From Chlorocebus sabaeus (lineage: Eukaryota; Chordata; Mammalia; Primates; Cercopithecidae): DNA of 64,000 nucleotides. Within the stretch, counting starts at the first letter, position 1. The number at the start of each line of letters is the position of its first letter. The stretch lies in contig NC_132923.1 of the NCBI RefSeq assembly GCF_047675955.1, forward strand, positions 94,051,137-94,115,136, written 5' to 3'. Below are positions 43,304 through 53,410 of the stretch, piece by piece. The notes beneath the pieces are model-generated. The model made no database searches. It had not been told where the DNA came from and was given only the letters and a program-made list of their open reading frames with translations. The position numbers and the translations under genes were made by a program.

Positions 43304-44689
43304 AAGATACCCACTTTAAATACAAAGACACCAGAGGCCTGCCTGGCCCTCGAGAGACTGCCCACCATGCCCTGACTGAAGGCCCCATCACCTGGGGAGG
43401 GGATCCTGATAGAGGGCACTCCTGCCACTGTTGGGGCCCAAGTCACAGCCATCCCAGGAAACAGGGGAGGGCACCCAGCTGAAAGTGGAGCATCACCTGG
43501 TCTCCTGGGGAACATGTCCTTAACTCCAGAGTGGGAGGGACAGGGAGAGTCCTGGAGATTCAGATTCCCGGCCACTCCCTGGGGTTTGGTCTCAGCCGGC
43601 TAGGCTAGTACTTCAAGCTAGATATTGTCAGTGGACCTGGGCACTGGGATAAACCCAGGACAGCATGCCAGCCCCTACAGGGAGAGGCAATGTGCAGAAA
43701 AGGCCCAAATCAGCTGGGCACGGTGACTCATACCTGAAATCCCAGCACTTTGGGAAGTTGAGGTGGGCAAATCACCTGAGGTCAGGAGTTCAAGACCAGC
43801 CTGGCCAACATGGTGAAACCCCATTTGTACTAAAAATACAAAAATTAGCCAGGTGTGGTGGCATGTGGCCGTAATCCCAGCTACTCAGGAGGCTGAAGCA
43901 GGAGAATTGCTTGAACCCGGGAGGTAGAGGTTGTGGTGAGCCGAGATCGCACCACTGCACTCCAGCCTAGGTAACAGAGCGAGACTCCATCTTTTTTTTT
44001 TTTTTAAAAAAAGGGCCCAACCCCCCTGGGCTGCCAAGACCAGAGGCAGATGGCGAGTCACATCTCAGCTTCTCTTTTGGGCTCTCCATTAGTCTTTTCC
44101 ATATTTGTCTTCATGAGACAACCAAACAGTACAGGCTGTTTGGGGAATGAGAGGCTTGCAGCCACCCTTTGCACTGGGGTTACTTGGTAGCAGCTCTGTG
44201 GTAGGAGAGTGAGCCTAGAAGATGACCCCATGCAGCCTGGTGGCCCTCGGAGGGCAGAATCCAGACATAGGCCTGCTGCCTCCATGCCCACAGGCACACC
44301 TGCAGGATGCATAGCTTAGAAGCACCAGGTTTGGTTTGAGGAGAGGGATCCTTATCCACATCCCCTGGAAGCACACGACAGCCAGAAAACAGTGTAGGCA
44401 AGGATTAAGGCCTCGTGCAGGGACAGGGCAGGGTCTTCTCCAGGCCCAGTGTCTTGGGAAGGAGGAAAGCTGGGGCTGGGCGAGAGGAGGCTCGGTCTGA
44501 GGGAGTTTATCTGGACTGGAGGGCTGCTTGTGGCCCATCTCAAAAAGGACTCACTGCTCCTCACTGCTCTCAGGGTCGTGCAGGTGTGCCACTGCGAGCT
44601 GGGCTGGCAGCCCAGCCCCATAGGTAGTGGGCGGAGAGTATGCATGGCCCACACACAGTACCTTCTCATAGGACACAACAGCACTGTGG
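43304..44689. other. GC-rich non-L1 DNA lying between two L1M parts
   Basis: After 'tttaaatacaaagacacc' the L1M stops, and single-copy GC-rich DNA runs to about 45040 where L1M ORF2 resumes some 200 bp further on. Only an Alu (43709-44008) and a MIR (44690) are recognisable. Open frames at 44058-44684 have no domain. It is either foreign DNA placed inside the L1 or the result of a rearrangement. Confidence 0.45.
43709..44008 (+). mobile_element. AluS-like SINE with T-run in the tail
   Basis: Target duplication AAAAGGCCCAA (43698-43708) and AAAAGGGCCCAA (44009-44020). The tail reads CATC then 14 T and 7 A, an unusual tail for a forward Alu. Confidence 0.92.
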
Positions 44690-44815
44690 TGGTGCCATTT
44701 CCATTTTTTTTGGATGAAGAAACTTAGGCTCAGAGAGACTAAGTCTCATGCCAGGGTCATGTAGTTAGTAACTGGCAAAGCCGGGTCAGTCAGCCTAATC
44801 CCCAAGCACTAAACC
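44690..44815 (-). mobile_element. MIR SINE
   Basis: 'gatgaagaaacttaggctca' and 'ggtcatgtagttagtaactg' are a reverse MIR core. Confidence 0.7.
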
Positions 44816-45459
44816 ACTCTGTGGTTCTGTCTCCTGAGATACCTGTCTCCCTCTCCCCTCTCCTTCTCCTTCTTTCCCCAGCCCCATCTTCAGGCTCTGC
44901 TGCCACTTCAGGCTTTTCCTTGTGGGTATCTCAGCCTCCTAGCCAGTCATGGTGGGGCTCCCATGGGGTGGAAGAACCCTCGCCTTCCACCCACAAAGGT
45001 TTTATATCTGCCCCTGACACCTGCCTGTGCTGTGTCCCTATACAAATAATAAACGGGTCAATTCTCCAAGAAGACATAGTTAAATCCTTAATGGGTATAT
45101 GCCTAACAACAGAGCAGCAAAATATGGAGGCAAAAACTGACAGACCTAAAGGAGAAACAGATGAATCCACTAGTATAGCTGAAGACTTCAACATCCTTTT
45201 AAGAAATGGACAGATTCAGCAGGCAGAAAATCAGTAAGACCATAGCTGAACTCAACAGCACCATCAATCAACTGGATATAATTGGTGTCTATAGAATACT
45301 TCATCCAGCAACAGCAGAAAACACATTCGTCTCAAGCTCCCACAGAACATTCACTAAGACAGGCTGCATTCTGGGCCATAAGGCACAGCCTAACCAATTT
45401 AAAATAACAGAAACCATACAATGTCTGCTCTCAGACCACACTGGAATTAAATTAAGATA

Positions 45460-45608
45460 GCAGGGTAATCATTCTCCTTCAGTTCTCCTGTGCTATGTAT
45501 ATTAAAATAAAATGGTTAGGCCTTTTCTTCTATTAATCTGCCTTTTGTGTCAGTTGATTACAGTGGACCTTCAGAGGATAAAGGGCAAGTTTTTCCTTGG
45601 CCCCTTTA
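45460..45608 (+). mobile_element. ERV1-like LTR 3' fragment
   Basis: 'cttctattaatctgcctttt', 'gtgtcagttgattacagtgg', 'accttcagaggataaaggg' and 'ttccttggcccc' match the R/U5 end of the LTR family seen at 37646 and 52721. The 5' part is absent. Confidence 0.65.
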
Positions 45609-46035
45609 GTAAGATGGGCCAGTATTAAGCTAATTTCCAATGCCATAGCTAATCACATTATATTGAGGTTGAAATGCAGTGGAAAATTGAAATGTATCTT
45701 CCACATATCTCCTCTTGGAAGACCTTAGAGATGGTTTTTAATATTTTATCAGAGAACATGAGAAATAGCTTGCCAGACCCAGAACCCAGAAGCTTTATAC
45801 ATTAGCACTTGAAATCAAGCCAAATGGAAAGTATATACTCGCGTGGGAGGTCTGGGTGTCTGGAAAAGATGAGTCTAGTGATACACTGACAGAGGACGAA
45901 AATAAAGCTTAAGAAGGAAGCAATCCTTTAAAATTTTGTTGTCATTGTTTTGCATTTAGACTTACCAGTTAAAACATGCCATTTTTTACCCTTTAGTTCA
46001 GATGTATTTCCCTTCTTAGAGATAAAGACTCTAAT
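45609..46035. other. unannotated single-copy DNA
   Basis: AT-rich and without recognised repeats or exons. Confidence 0.35.
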
Positions 46036-46045
46036 AGATTATTCA

Positions 46046-46347
46046 GGTTGGGCGCAGTGGCTCATGCCTGTAATCCTAGCACTTTAGGAGGCCGAGGTAG
46101 GTGATCACCTGACGTCGGGAGTTCGAGACCAGCCTGACCAACGTGGAGAAACTAAAAATACAAAGAATACTAAAAATACAAAATTAGCTGGGTGTGGTGG
46201 TGCATGCCTGTAATTCCAGCTACTCAGGAGGCTGAGGCAGGAGAATCGCTTGAACCCAGGAGGTGGAGGTGGCGGTAAGCCAAGATCGCGCCATTGCACT
46301 CCAGCCTGGGCAAGAAGAGTGAAACTCCATCTCAAAAAACCAAAAAA
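46046..46347 (+). mobile_element. Alu SINE with internal duplication
   Basis: Target duplication AGATTATTCA at 46036-46045 and 46348-46357. The linker word 'ctaaaaatacaaa' appears twice (near 46152 and 46170), while 'accccgtctcta' is missing. Confidence 0.92.
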
Positions 46348-46357
46348 AGATTATTCA

Positions 46358-47495
46358 AGTCTATGTATAGTTCAGATAACAAGCTGTCTTCCAATTTTTC
46401 TCAGAAGTATGCTTTTTTGTTGTTGTTGTTGCAGAGGCAGTATCGGCACCTGCCAGCAATGTTGCAAAGGAGATGTCTGTGTTGAATAAGGTGTGGACTC
46501 GATGACCCCTTAAGGCCTCTTGTAATTGTTAAGATTTTTGGGATTCTGAAATTCTCCACAATTCTTAGAACTTGTGGTCCTTAGGCTAGGTTATTCCAAA
46601 ATTTTTGTTTCTTAGATTATTTGGTATTAAAATTCTGTGAGTCTCAGGTTTTATAAGTGGCACTAAATGTGATAAGGCATACAAAAATTACTACCTAAAC
46701 ATATGGCCCAAATTCCTGTTGGGAAAAGGAACTACTTTTATTGAGGAAAATGCTTTGACAAGGGCTTTGAGTTGAGACCCTACCAAGAGCCTGGGATGGC
46801 TTATGCCTGGGTTCCTGAGGAGCAAATTGGGAGGGAGAAAGAGAAGTGAGCAGAAAGATGACAGGTGGGGGAGGAACAGCTCACATCTCATTGTACCATC
46901 TGGGTGGCAATAAGCATAGCTTGCTTCACAAGATGCGATCCCTCTCCAGAACATTCTGGATCTCTGTATAATCTGCTCTCAGGAATGCTTAAGGAGAGTG
47001 ATTTGATTTTTATATGGAATCCAAGTTTCAGTTTCATCACATTCAGGTCAGTGTGGCTCAGGACAAAGCCGGCATGATTTTCTGGAGGCAGAGATTACGG
47101 TGGTAAGTGTAAGCCCTCTGGGACTTAGCCGACTTCTCTGGGAGAAATGTGAGCTTTCTCACGCAACGGTGCATGTCATGCTGCATCTAAGGAACTCCAT
47201 TCACATCAAAGTCTATGTGAATGGCCTTCTTTAGAGGTATATTGTGTACAACCTGAGCAACTGAATGTGACAGCCCTGAAACTCAGGCATTAGAGGACAT
47301 TTCGCCTCCATCTGAAGGAATAGGGACATCTCCCTTCTTCACCCTCCTAGCTAATATTCTGGTGCACGTTATATTTATATATGTTTATAAACCTCTATGT
47401 TTAAGGTTCTAAGGTCCTAGGGTTCTATGATTCTACAGTTCTCTGACTCCAAGAAACTAAGAGTATAATCAGGTTCTATAATTCTACGGCAACAA
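46358..47495. other. Alu-free DNA, start of a 3-kb gap in Alus
   Basis: A (GTT)n run is at 46418-46431. The stretch 46490-46560 ('tggactcgatgaccccttaa', 'gggattctgaaattc') resembles a CR1/L3-type ancient repeat end, and 47395-47460 has similar 'ggttctatgattctac' words. Neither is a firm call. No exon is seen. Confidence 0.35.
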
Positions 47496-47499
47496 CAAC

Positions 47500-47720
47500 C
47501 ACACAGCTGATGCTATTGTGCTTGCTATACCTTCTAGGGACTGTGCCAGGCACTTTACGTGTATTATCTTAATTAATCCTTAAGCCCTATGACATACACA
47601 CTATCATTCTCTCCATTTTGTAGATGTGGAAACTAAGGCACAGAGAGTTCTGTCATCCGTCCAAGGTTGTGGTGCCAGAACTGAAGCAGCTAGTCTGACT
47701 TACAGTCTCTTCCCCTCTGC
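47500..47720 (-). mobile_element. MIR SINE
   Basis: 'gactgtgccaggcactttac', 'cctatgacatacacactatc', 'tagatgtggaaactaaggca' are a long reverse MIR. Confidence 0.8.
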
Positions 47721-48047
47721 CTTCCACTGCTGGCATTCCAATAAGCTCCCTTCCTAATTAATAAGCCTCCTTTCACTGGGAGCTGCCTTTTCTCAGCTGA
47801 GGCCCCAGAAGTTAGAAAACAGACCTGAGTTCTCGTATCCTGTGTTGGCATGTGCGAAGCTGTCATGCCGCGTTGTGTTGTAATAGGCTGTGTTGTGTTT
47901 CATGCGTTTGGCTCCATTGTATTACGAATTCTTCTATCACAAGCACTGAATCTGATCTGACCTTGTAAATCCAGCTTTCTGTCCAAGGACTGGCACACTT
48001 TGGGGGCTTAAAAAACGTTTATCATATGAGTGACTAATTGTCCAAAT
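47721..48047. other. unannotated single-copy DNA
   Basis: Contains the TG-rich words 'cgttgtgttgtaataggctgtgttgtg' broken across 47870-47900. No gene is recognised. Confidence 0.35.
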
Positions 48048-48051
48048 GGGC

Positions 48052-48804
48052 TGTTGGAAGTGAGCTCAGGTGTCTGGCAGTCCCAGAGCATCACTGCAAG
48101 GGAGGGAAGATTTCCCCTCTACCCTCTGAGGTTCAATAATGGAGTCTATGAAATAAACTGAAAGCAGAAGGAAGGGTTACAGAAGAAAAGGTACACAAAT
48201 ATACTACACGCATGGAGACATCACATGAAAGAAAAGCGAATGTCCTAAACCTCAGTGAGAGCATATGTACCTCTTACAGGGGGTGAATGGAGGGAGGATT
48301 CAGGCAACTTATGAGAGAGTAAATTATTTGGGTGAAAGATGAATGGTCCCTCAGAATGATATGTGATAAAGTCTGTCTGGGGTGGTGTTGACTCAGTTTC
48401 CTGTCCTGTGATCTGAGTTTACTATTCTCTGGTTGATGACGTTCCTGGGGAGGGGATTTATAACCACTGAGTTCCTTTTGGAGGATTTATCTTGAAGCAG
48501 ATATAGGAAGGTCAGAGAAAGTCCCTCCCTGCATTTGCTGTTCCTCAAATGCTCTCAGTTTGAAGTCCAAAGTGATATACCTTGGGAGTGGCATTTCCTG
48601 AACTCTTTCATCATCCTGAGATTGCATTCTGACGAGGCTGGCAAGGTGGGCACACTTCCGAAGGTACATGAGCAGGTAGAGCCAAACCAAAGTTCATCCT
48701 CCCCAGGAGCTTGGAGCCAGGAGCAGGACACCCCTGGGTCCCAGCTCAGGATCAGGTTGTAACTGAGTCAAGATGCAGAGCCTGGAGGGAGCCTCATCTG
48801 AGCA
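48052..48804 (-). mobile_element. ERV1-like solo LTR, complete
   Basis: On the minus strand it starts TGCTCAGATGAGGCTCCCTC and ends CAGGTGTCTGG-type sequence reversed, finishing CTCACTTCCAACA. The 4-bp target duplication GGGC (48048-48051, 48805-48808) is perfect. U3/R features are 'cctccaaaaggaactcag', 'tgtaagaggtac' and 'tttatttcatagactcc', then 'gaacctcagagggtagaggg' near the end. Length is 753 bp. Family not assigned. Confidence 0.65.
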
Positions 48805-48808
48805 GGGC

Positions 48809-49329
48809 AGGTATGAAGAAGAAACTAGCCCCAGATGCCTCCAGGTGTCCACATCTCATCGTTACAGGGAGCCATAAGAGAGAAGTGGCCAGAGAGTAAA
48901 GGTGCCGGAGCCAGGTATGCTCGGTGCTCTGCCTTGTAGTCTCTTCCGCTTTTAGGACAAGGGCCCCACCTGACACCCAGCCTGGCTCCTGGGGGCTCTT
49001 CCCTGGGCTGGGTTTTGCCCTGACTCCCAGGTATGGGCTGGAGTCCTGCTGTGGACCTTCCCAATCGCTAGACACAGACCCAGCTGCACTTGCTGACTTT
49101 GAGCCTGCTCAAGTCAAAAGCCCAGGAGTGCCTTCCTGCCTTAGCCTCCCTTTGGTCCTGAGCCCTGGAAACACACAGCTGCCTTCAGTGTGGCCGGCTC
49201 CACAGCCCATCTGGCCCTCTCCCACCTCAGCTCTTACGCTGAGAAGTGCTCACACTTGCTGAGCCAACTGCCCTGTCCTAGGCTAGGCATCGGCTTCTCC
49301 TACCTGGCCTGTGTCTGATCCTCTTTATG
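48809..49329. other. GC-rich unannotated DNA
   Basis: Pyrimidine-rich with several overlapping open frames of 62-112 codons on both strands, none resembling known proteins. Confidence 0.4.
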
Positions 49330-50125
49330 GAACACTCTGCCTGACCTCTCCCCCTTCCACCCATTCCCCAAAACCAACTTCCATAGCATTGTTCTAAGAG
49401 GCAGATCTGGCCGGGCGTGGTGGCTCACGCCTGTAATCCCAGCACTTTGGGAGGCCGAGGCGGGCAGATCACAAGGTCAGGATTTGGAGACCAGCCTGGC
49501 CAACATGGTAAAACCTGTCTCTACTAAAGATACAAAAAATGAGCCAGGTGTGGTGGCAGGCACCTGTAATCCCAGCTACTTGGGAGGCAGGAGAATCACT
49601 TGAACCCGGGAGGTGGAGGTTGCAGTGAGCCAAGATCGTGCCATTGCACTCCAGCCTGGGCAACAGGGTGAGACTCCATCTCAAAAAAAAAAGAGGTAGA
49701 TCTGACCATGTCCCTTCTCTCCCTAAAATCCTCCAATGACTGCCCCCTGCTTAAGGCAGAAAGTTCTAGTTCCTCAGCCCAGCTTTCCAGGCCCTTCATG
49801 GATGCCCCTGCTCTTCTCCCAGCCTCCACTCCCTCTGCTCCCCTGAACCTGCCACGCTGTAGCCATCGCAAACTTCGTGCCTTTGCATTTGCTATTCTCA
49901 CTGCTTGGTATGTGCTCCATGAATTTCTATGCATTCTTCAAGAACCAACCTTGCCTGGGTTACTCCTCGGTTTTATAACACCTTAGGCACAACTCCACAG
50001 TGGCAATTATCATGTTGTATTAGAGCTGTCTGGTTGTGTTGGTGACCCCAACTGGGAATGCCATGTGAGGCTGTATATTGCCTATGGCTTTATCCTGTGC
50101 CTGGCACATGGCACCTATGTGTTGA
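49330..50125 (+). mobile_element. L2 LINE 3' end, split by an Alu
   Basis: 'agatctgaccatgtcccttc', 'aatcctccaatgactgcccc', 'gtgcctttgcatttgctatt', 'attcttcaagaaccaacctt' and 'tgtgcctggcacatggcacc' run in L2 order. Confidence 0.8.
49410..49690 (+). mobile_element. AluS-like SINE in L2
   Basis: Target duplication AAGAGGCAGATCTG at 49396-49409 and AAGAGGTAGATCTG at 49691-49704. Confidence 0.95.
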
Positions 50126-50435
50126 ATGAGAAAGGAAGAAGTAAATGAATGGCAATGAGCGAGTGAAACAGGGACATCCTTGATGGTGTGGGTGGGGTTG
50201 GAGTGGGCAAGGGATCCTGATGAAAGGAAACAACAGAACGCAGCATGAAGACACAAGAACCGACTCCAAGAGGGAGGTGAGGAAGCTGCCCCGGGAGTGT
50301 TCCCCCCATCTCTCTGTGGGAGTCCATCCTGGACCGGAGCTGTGTGCTCTGAAATCCTCGGCATCCCTGTCATTTCCTTGTGTTTGTTGTTTCTGCTACC
50401 CCAGTGAGGAAATGATTCTTAACCCTGCCCCTGGG
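50126..50435. other. unannotated single-copy DNA
   Basis: No recognised repeat or exon. An open frame of 117 codons on the minus strand spans it without a domain. Confidence 0.35.
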
Positions 50436-50452
50436 AAGAGTTGCTCAGACCT

Positions 50453-50750
50453 GGCCGGGCGCGGTGGCTCAAGCCTGTAATCCCAGCACTTTGGGAGGCC
50501 GAGACGGGCGGATCACGAGGTCAGAAGATCGAGACCATCCTGGCTAACACGGTGAAACCCCGTCTCTACTAAAACTACAAAAAAACTAGCCGGGTGAGGT
50601 GGCGGGCGCCTGTAGTCCCAGCTACTCGGGAGGCTGAGCCAGGAGAATGGCATGAACCCGGGAGGCGGAGCTTGCAGTGAGCTGAGATCCGGCCACTGCA
50701 CTCCAGCCTGGGCGACAGAGCGAGACTCCGTCTCAAAAAAAAAAAAAAAA
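50453..50750 (+). mobile_element. AluYR-type SINE (Old World monkey lineage)
   Basis: Perfect 17-bp duplication AAGAGTTGCTCAGACCT at 50436-50452 and 50751-50767 and a pure 18-nt A tail. Diagnostic words are CTCAAGCCTG, GCCGAGACGGGCGG, CTAGCCGGGTGAGGTGG and GAGATCCGGCCACTG. Very little divergence makes it one of the youngest insertions here. Confidence 0.95.
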
Positions 50751-50767
50751 AAGAGTTGCTCAGACCT

Positions 50768-51330
50768 TATCCAACACTGTTTTCTTCTGTGTAAGATGAG
50801 GGTGGGAAGGTGGCTGCACAGCTCACTCCTACTCCAGGCACCAGGACCCTCCTGGTAGGGGGTATCGAGGGCAGGGCCTGGGAGTTTGGCCCGCAAGGCC
50901 AGAGCCAAAACAAGAGACTGGGCCTGTGAGAAGGGGGAACCAGGAAGCCACAGGGCCTGGAGGCTGGACCACTGAGTCCTGCGGCCACCACTTGAGCCCC
51001 CAGGATGGACTCCTGTCCCAGCTCTCTTGTGCTTAGCCACATTCCTGATGACACAGGAATCAGGAATCAGGAATTTTGACACAGGAATCAGGAATTTTGG
51101 CTCACGCTTAGCTGAGCCAAAAGAGCAGGAATCACCCAAAGCTTTGGGTCAGGAAGTTGGGGGGAGAAACTACCTATTTTATTCACTTTCAGGACCCAAC
51201 AGCATGCCTAGCACATGGTGGAGGAGCTCAAAAACTGTTGGGAAGAAGGAAGGAAGGAGGGAAGGCCATCTGTCCTTGCTGGAGCCAGAGGGCTATAGGG
51301 AAGAGGCACTTCCAGAGGCCGATCCTGGTG
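50768..51330. other. unannotated DNA left of block B
   Basis: Single-copy sequence. It holds a short tandem repeat at 51051-51100 and a purine run 'agaaggaaggaaggagggaa' near 51243. Confidence 0.4.
51051..51100. repeat. short imperfect tandem repeat
   Basis: The word ACACAGGAATCAGGAATTTT is present twice, once with an extra CAGGAAT, in about 50 bp. Confidence 0.8.
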
Positions 51331-51573
51331 GTAAATGTGGCCATCAGAGTGAGGGACTGCTTTGGACAGGGGTGGAAGGCTGGGGGTCAGAGTCTCCTAC
51401 ACCCACTTCCCACCTTCTCAAGCTCTCTGCCCAAATCTTGGAGGTCTGGGGTGGGCATCTCAATGGACCCTATTCCTGTTTAAAGATATCCCCCACCTTC
51501 TTCCATGGCAGGGGTTCCCAATTCTGGGTGGGCATCAGAATTTCCTGAGAAGCTTTAAAAAGTGAAGATTCTT

Positions 51574-52006
51574 CAATCTAAATGCCCATCTGTGATACAG
51601 TGGATAAAGAAAATGTGGTACATAGACGCTATGGAATATTATACAGCCATAAAAAGGAAGAAGATAATGTCCTTTGCAGGGACATAGATGGAGTCGGAAG
51701 CCATTATCCTCAGCAAACTAATGCAGGAACAGAAAACCAAACACTTCAGGTGCCCATTTACAATCTGAATGATGAAAACACATGGACACATGGATGCAGA
51801 GGGGAACAACACACACTGGGGCCTATTGGGGGTGGGATGGGGGGAGAGAAAGCATCAGGAAGAATAGCTAATGGATGCTGGGTTTAATACCTAGGTGACG
51901 GAATGATCAGTGCAGCAAATCATCATGGCACACGTTTACCTATGTAACAAACCTGCACATCCTGCACATGTACCCCTGAACTTAAAATAAAAGTTGAAGG
52001 AAAAAT
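51574..52006 (+). mobile_element. L1 (primate-age) 3' end, 5'-truncated
   Basis: Target duplication GTGAAGATTCTT at 51562-51573 and 52007-52018. It holds the last part of ORF2 ('caatctaaatgcccatctgt', 'ggaatattatacagccataa') and the L1 3' UTR ('catggcacacgtttacctat', 'aaacctgcacatcctgcaca'). Only about 430 bp was copied. It lies in the MER5A-like part of copy B and is absent from copy A. Confidence 0.93.
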
Positions 52007-52109
52007 GTGAAGATTCTTGAGTCCCACCTGAGGCCTCCTTGAGGGAGGCCTCCTCTTCTCCCCCTCTCGTAAACTGTTTTGCCAGGATCTGAGCCCTCTT
52101 TCTTTTCTT

Positions 52110-52427
52110 CCTTGTCTTTCTTTTTTTCTTTCTCTCTTTCCTTCGATGGAGTTTTGCTCTTGTTGCCTAGGCTGGAGTGCAGTGGCGCGATCTCAGCTCA
52201 TGCAACCTCACCCTCCTTGGTTCAAGTGATTCTTCTGCCTCAGTCATCCCAAGTAACTGGGATTACAGGCACCTGCCACTATGTCGGGCTAATTTTTTGT
52301 ACTTTTAGTAGAGATAGGGTTTCATTATGTTGGCCAGGTTGGTCTCGAACTCCTGACCTCAGGTGATGCACCCGCCTTGGCCTCCCAAAGTGCTGGGATT
52401 ACAGGCATAAGCCACCGTGCCTGGCCT
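52110..52427 (-). mobile_element. AluS-like SINE
   Basis: Reverse Alu with a CTTT-rich tail at 52098-52146 in which the usual GAGACGGAG start is reduced to GATGGAG. Confidence 0.88.
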
Positions 52428-52720
52428 CTTTTTTTTTTTGAGATGGAGTTTCACTCTTGTTTCCCAGGTTAGAATGCAGTGGTGCAATCTCGGCTCACTG
52501 TAACCTCCACCTCCTGGGTTCAAGCGATTCTCCTGCCTCAGCCTCCCAAGTAGCTGGGATTGCAGGTGCACACCACAACACACTGCTAATTTTTTGTATT
52601 TTTAGTAGAGACGGGGTTTCATGTTGGTCAGGGTGGTCTCAAACTCCTGTCCTCAGGTGATCCACCCACCTTGGTGTCCCAAAGTGGTGGGAATACAGGC
52701 ATGAGCCACCGCGCTCAGGC
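52428..52720 (-). mobile_element. AluS-like SINE, tandem with the previous
   Basis: Starts with 11 T immediately after the 'gtgcctggcctc' end of the preceding Alu. Tail-to-head arrangement, same orientation. Confidence 0.9.
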
Positions 52721-52930
52721 CCCAAGCCCCCATTCTTTCTGTAACCTCAAGATGGCATATAAGCTTCTGCACCCCACTGCAGGGTGAGGAGTAATCAACC
52801 ACTCTGTGGTTCTCCCTGTGTGCACATTAATAAATTTGCATGCCATTTCTTCTATTAATCTGCCTTTTGTCAGCTGACTTTTCAGTGAACCTTCAGAGGG
52901 CAAAGGGGAAGTTTTCCCTTGGCTTCCATA
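52721..52930 (+). mobile_element. ERV1-like LTR 3' fragment in copy B
   Basis: 'gatggcatataagcttctgc' (TATA region), 'cattaataaatttgcatgcc' and 'ttctattaatctgccttttg', then 'cagtgaaccttcagagggca', are the promoter-to-end part of the LTR family at 37646. It is absent from copy A. Confidence 0.7.
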
Positions 52931-53214
52931 CCTTCCACACGCTTCTTCCACCCAGCCAGACAGAAGTCTTTCCTCTTTCCTGTGTCTCTCCCAGCACCTC
53001 CCTGTATCACAGCACCCATCACTCTGCCCTATTATTATTTAATGATGTCTGTGCCAGACAATTTGTGCAACCTGCCTTGTTTAAGCCTCCCAAGAATCCT
53101 TGGAGGTAGATGATGATGAGGATGAGGAAAAGGATGATGATGACAGCAACAAAGACTCTGCAGGAAAAAAGGCTGTTCTAAGAATTCTCTATGTGCTGCC
53201 AGACCCCTTCATCC

Positions 53215-53410
53215 TCACCACAGCCCTGTGAGGGGTAGGTTTCATTATTATCAAGTCCATTTTACAGACAAGGACACTAATGCCCAGAGAGGTGAATTCA
53301 TTCGCCCTTGGTCACACTGGTAAGTGGTGGAGCCAGGATCTAACCCAGGCAGTGCTCCAGTTACCCACTGGGCTTCGGCCCTTATATACATGAAGACCCT
53401 GAGGCCCAGG
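53215..53410 (-). mobile_element. MIR SINE in block B
   Basis: 'cattttacagacaaggacac', 'ttggtcacactggtaagtgg' and 'ggagccaggatctaacccag' give a long reverse MIR. Copy A keeps only part of it. Confidence 0.8.

Larger units (their letters stand above)
36955..45455 (+). mobile_element. old L1M element, 5' UTR to ORF2 start, broken up by later insertions
   Basis: L1M parts in order: 5' UTR (36955-37645: 'ggttgaacaaactggaaaat', 'gaagcactggtgaacttcac'), ORF1 (39237-40535: 'gagcaagcgtcagaactaga', 'ggaaaaagtagataacatgc', 'gaatatctgaaggagaaaa'), inter-ORF and ORF2 start (41735-43325: 'aatttgttgccagtaaacct', 'tcatttgaaagtggactggg'), and the ORF2 endonuclease region (45045-45455: 'ctccaagaagacatagtt', 'gcaggcagaaaatcagtaag', 'gtctgctctcagaccacact'). 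An ORF1 coiled-coil piece stays open at 39480-39674, but the whole is frameshifted and stopped. The stretch 43326-45044 is not L1. The interruptions are an ERV1-like LTR, a U6 copy, a CT tract and about a dozen Alus. Confidence 0.85.

Noticed and set aside
46430..46560. A possible small RNA gene near 'gaggcagtatcggcacctgcc'
   Set aside because: No fold or match to a known tRNA, Y RNA, 7SK or snoRNA could be made out, and the following words look like an ancient repeat end.
50513..51139. A 208-codon reverse open frame
   Set aside because: About half of it is AluYR sequence and the rest has no similarity to a known protein.
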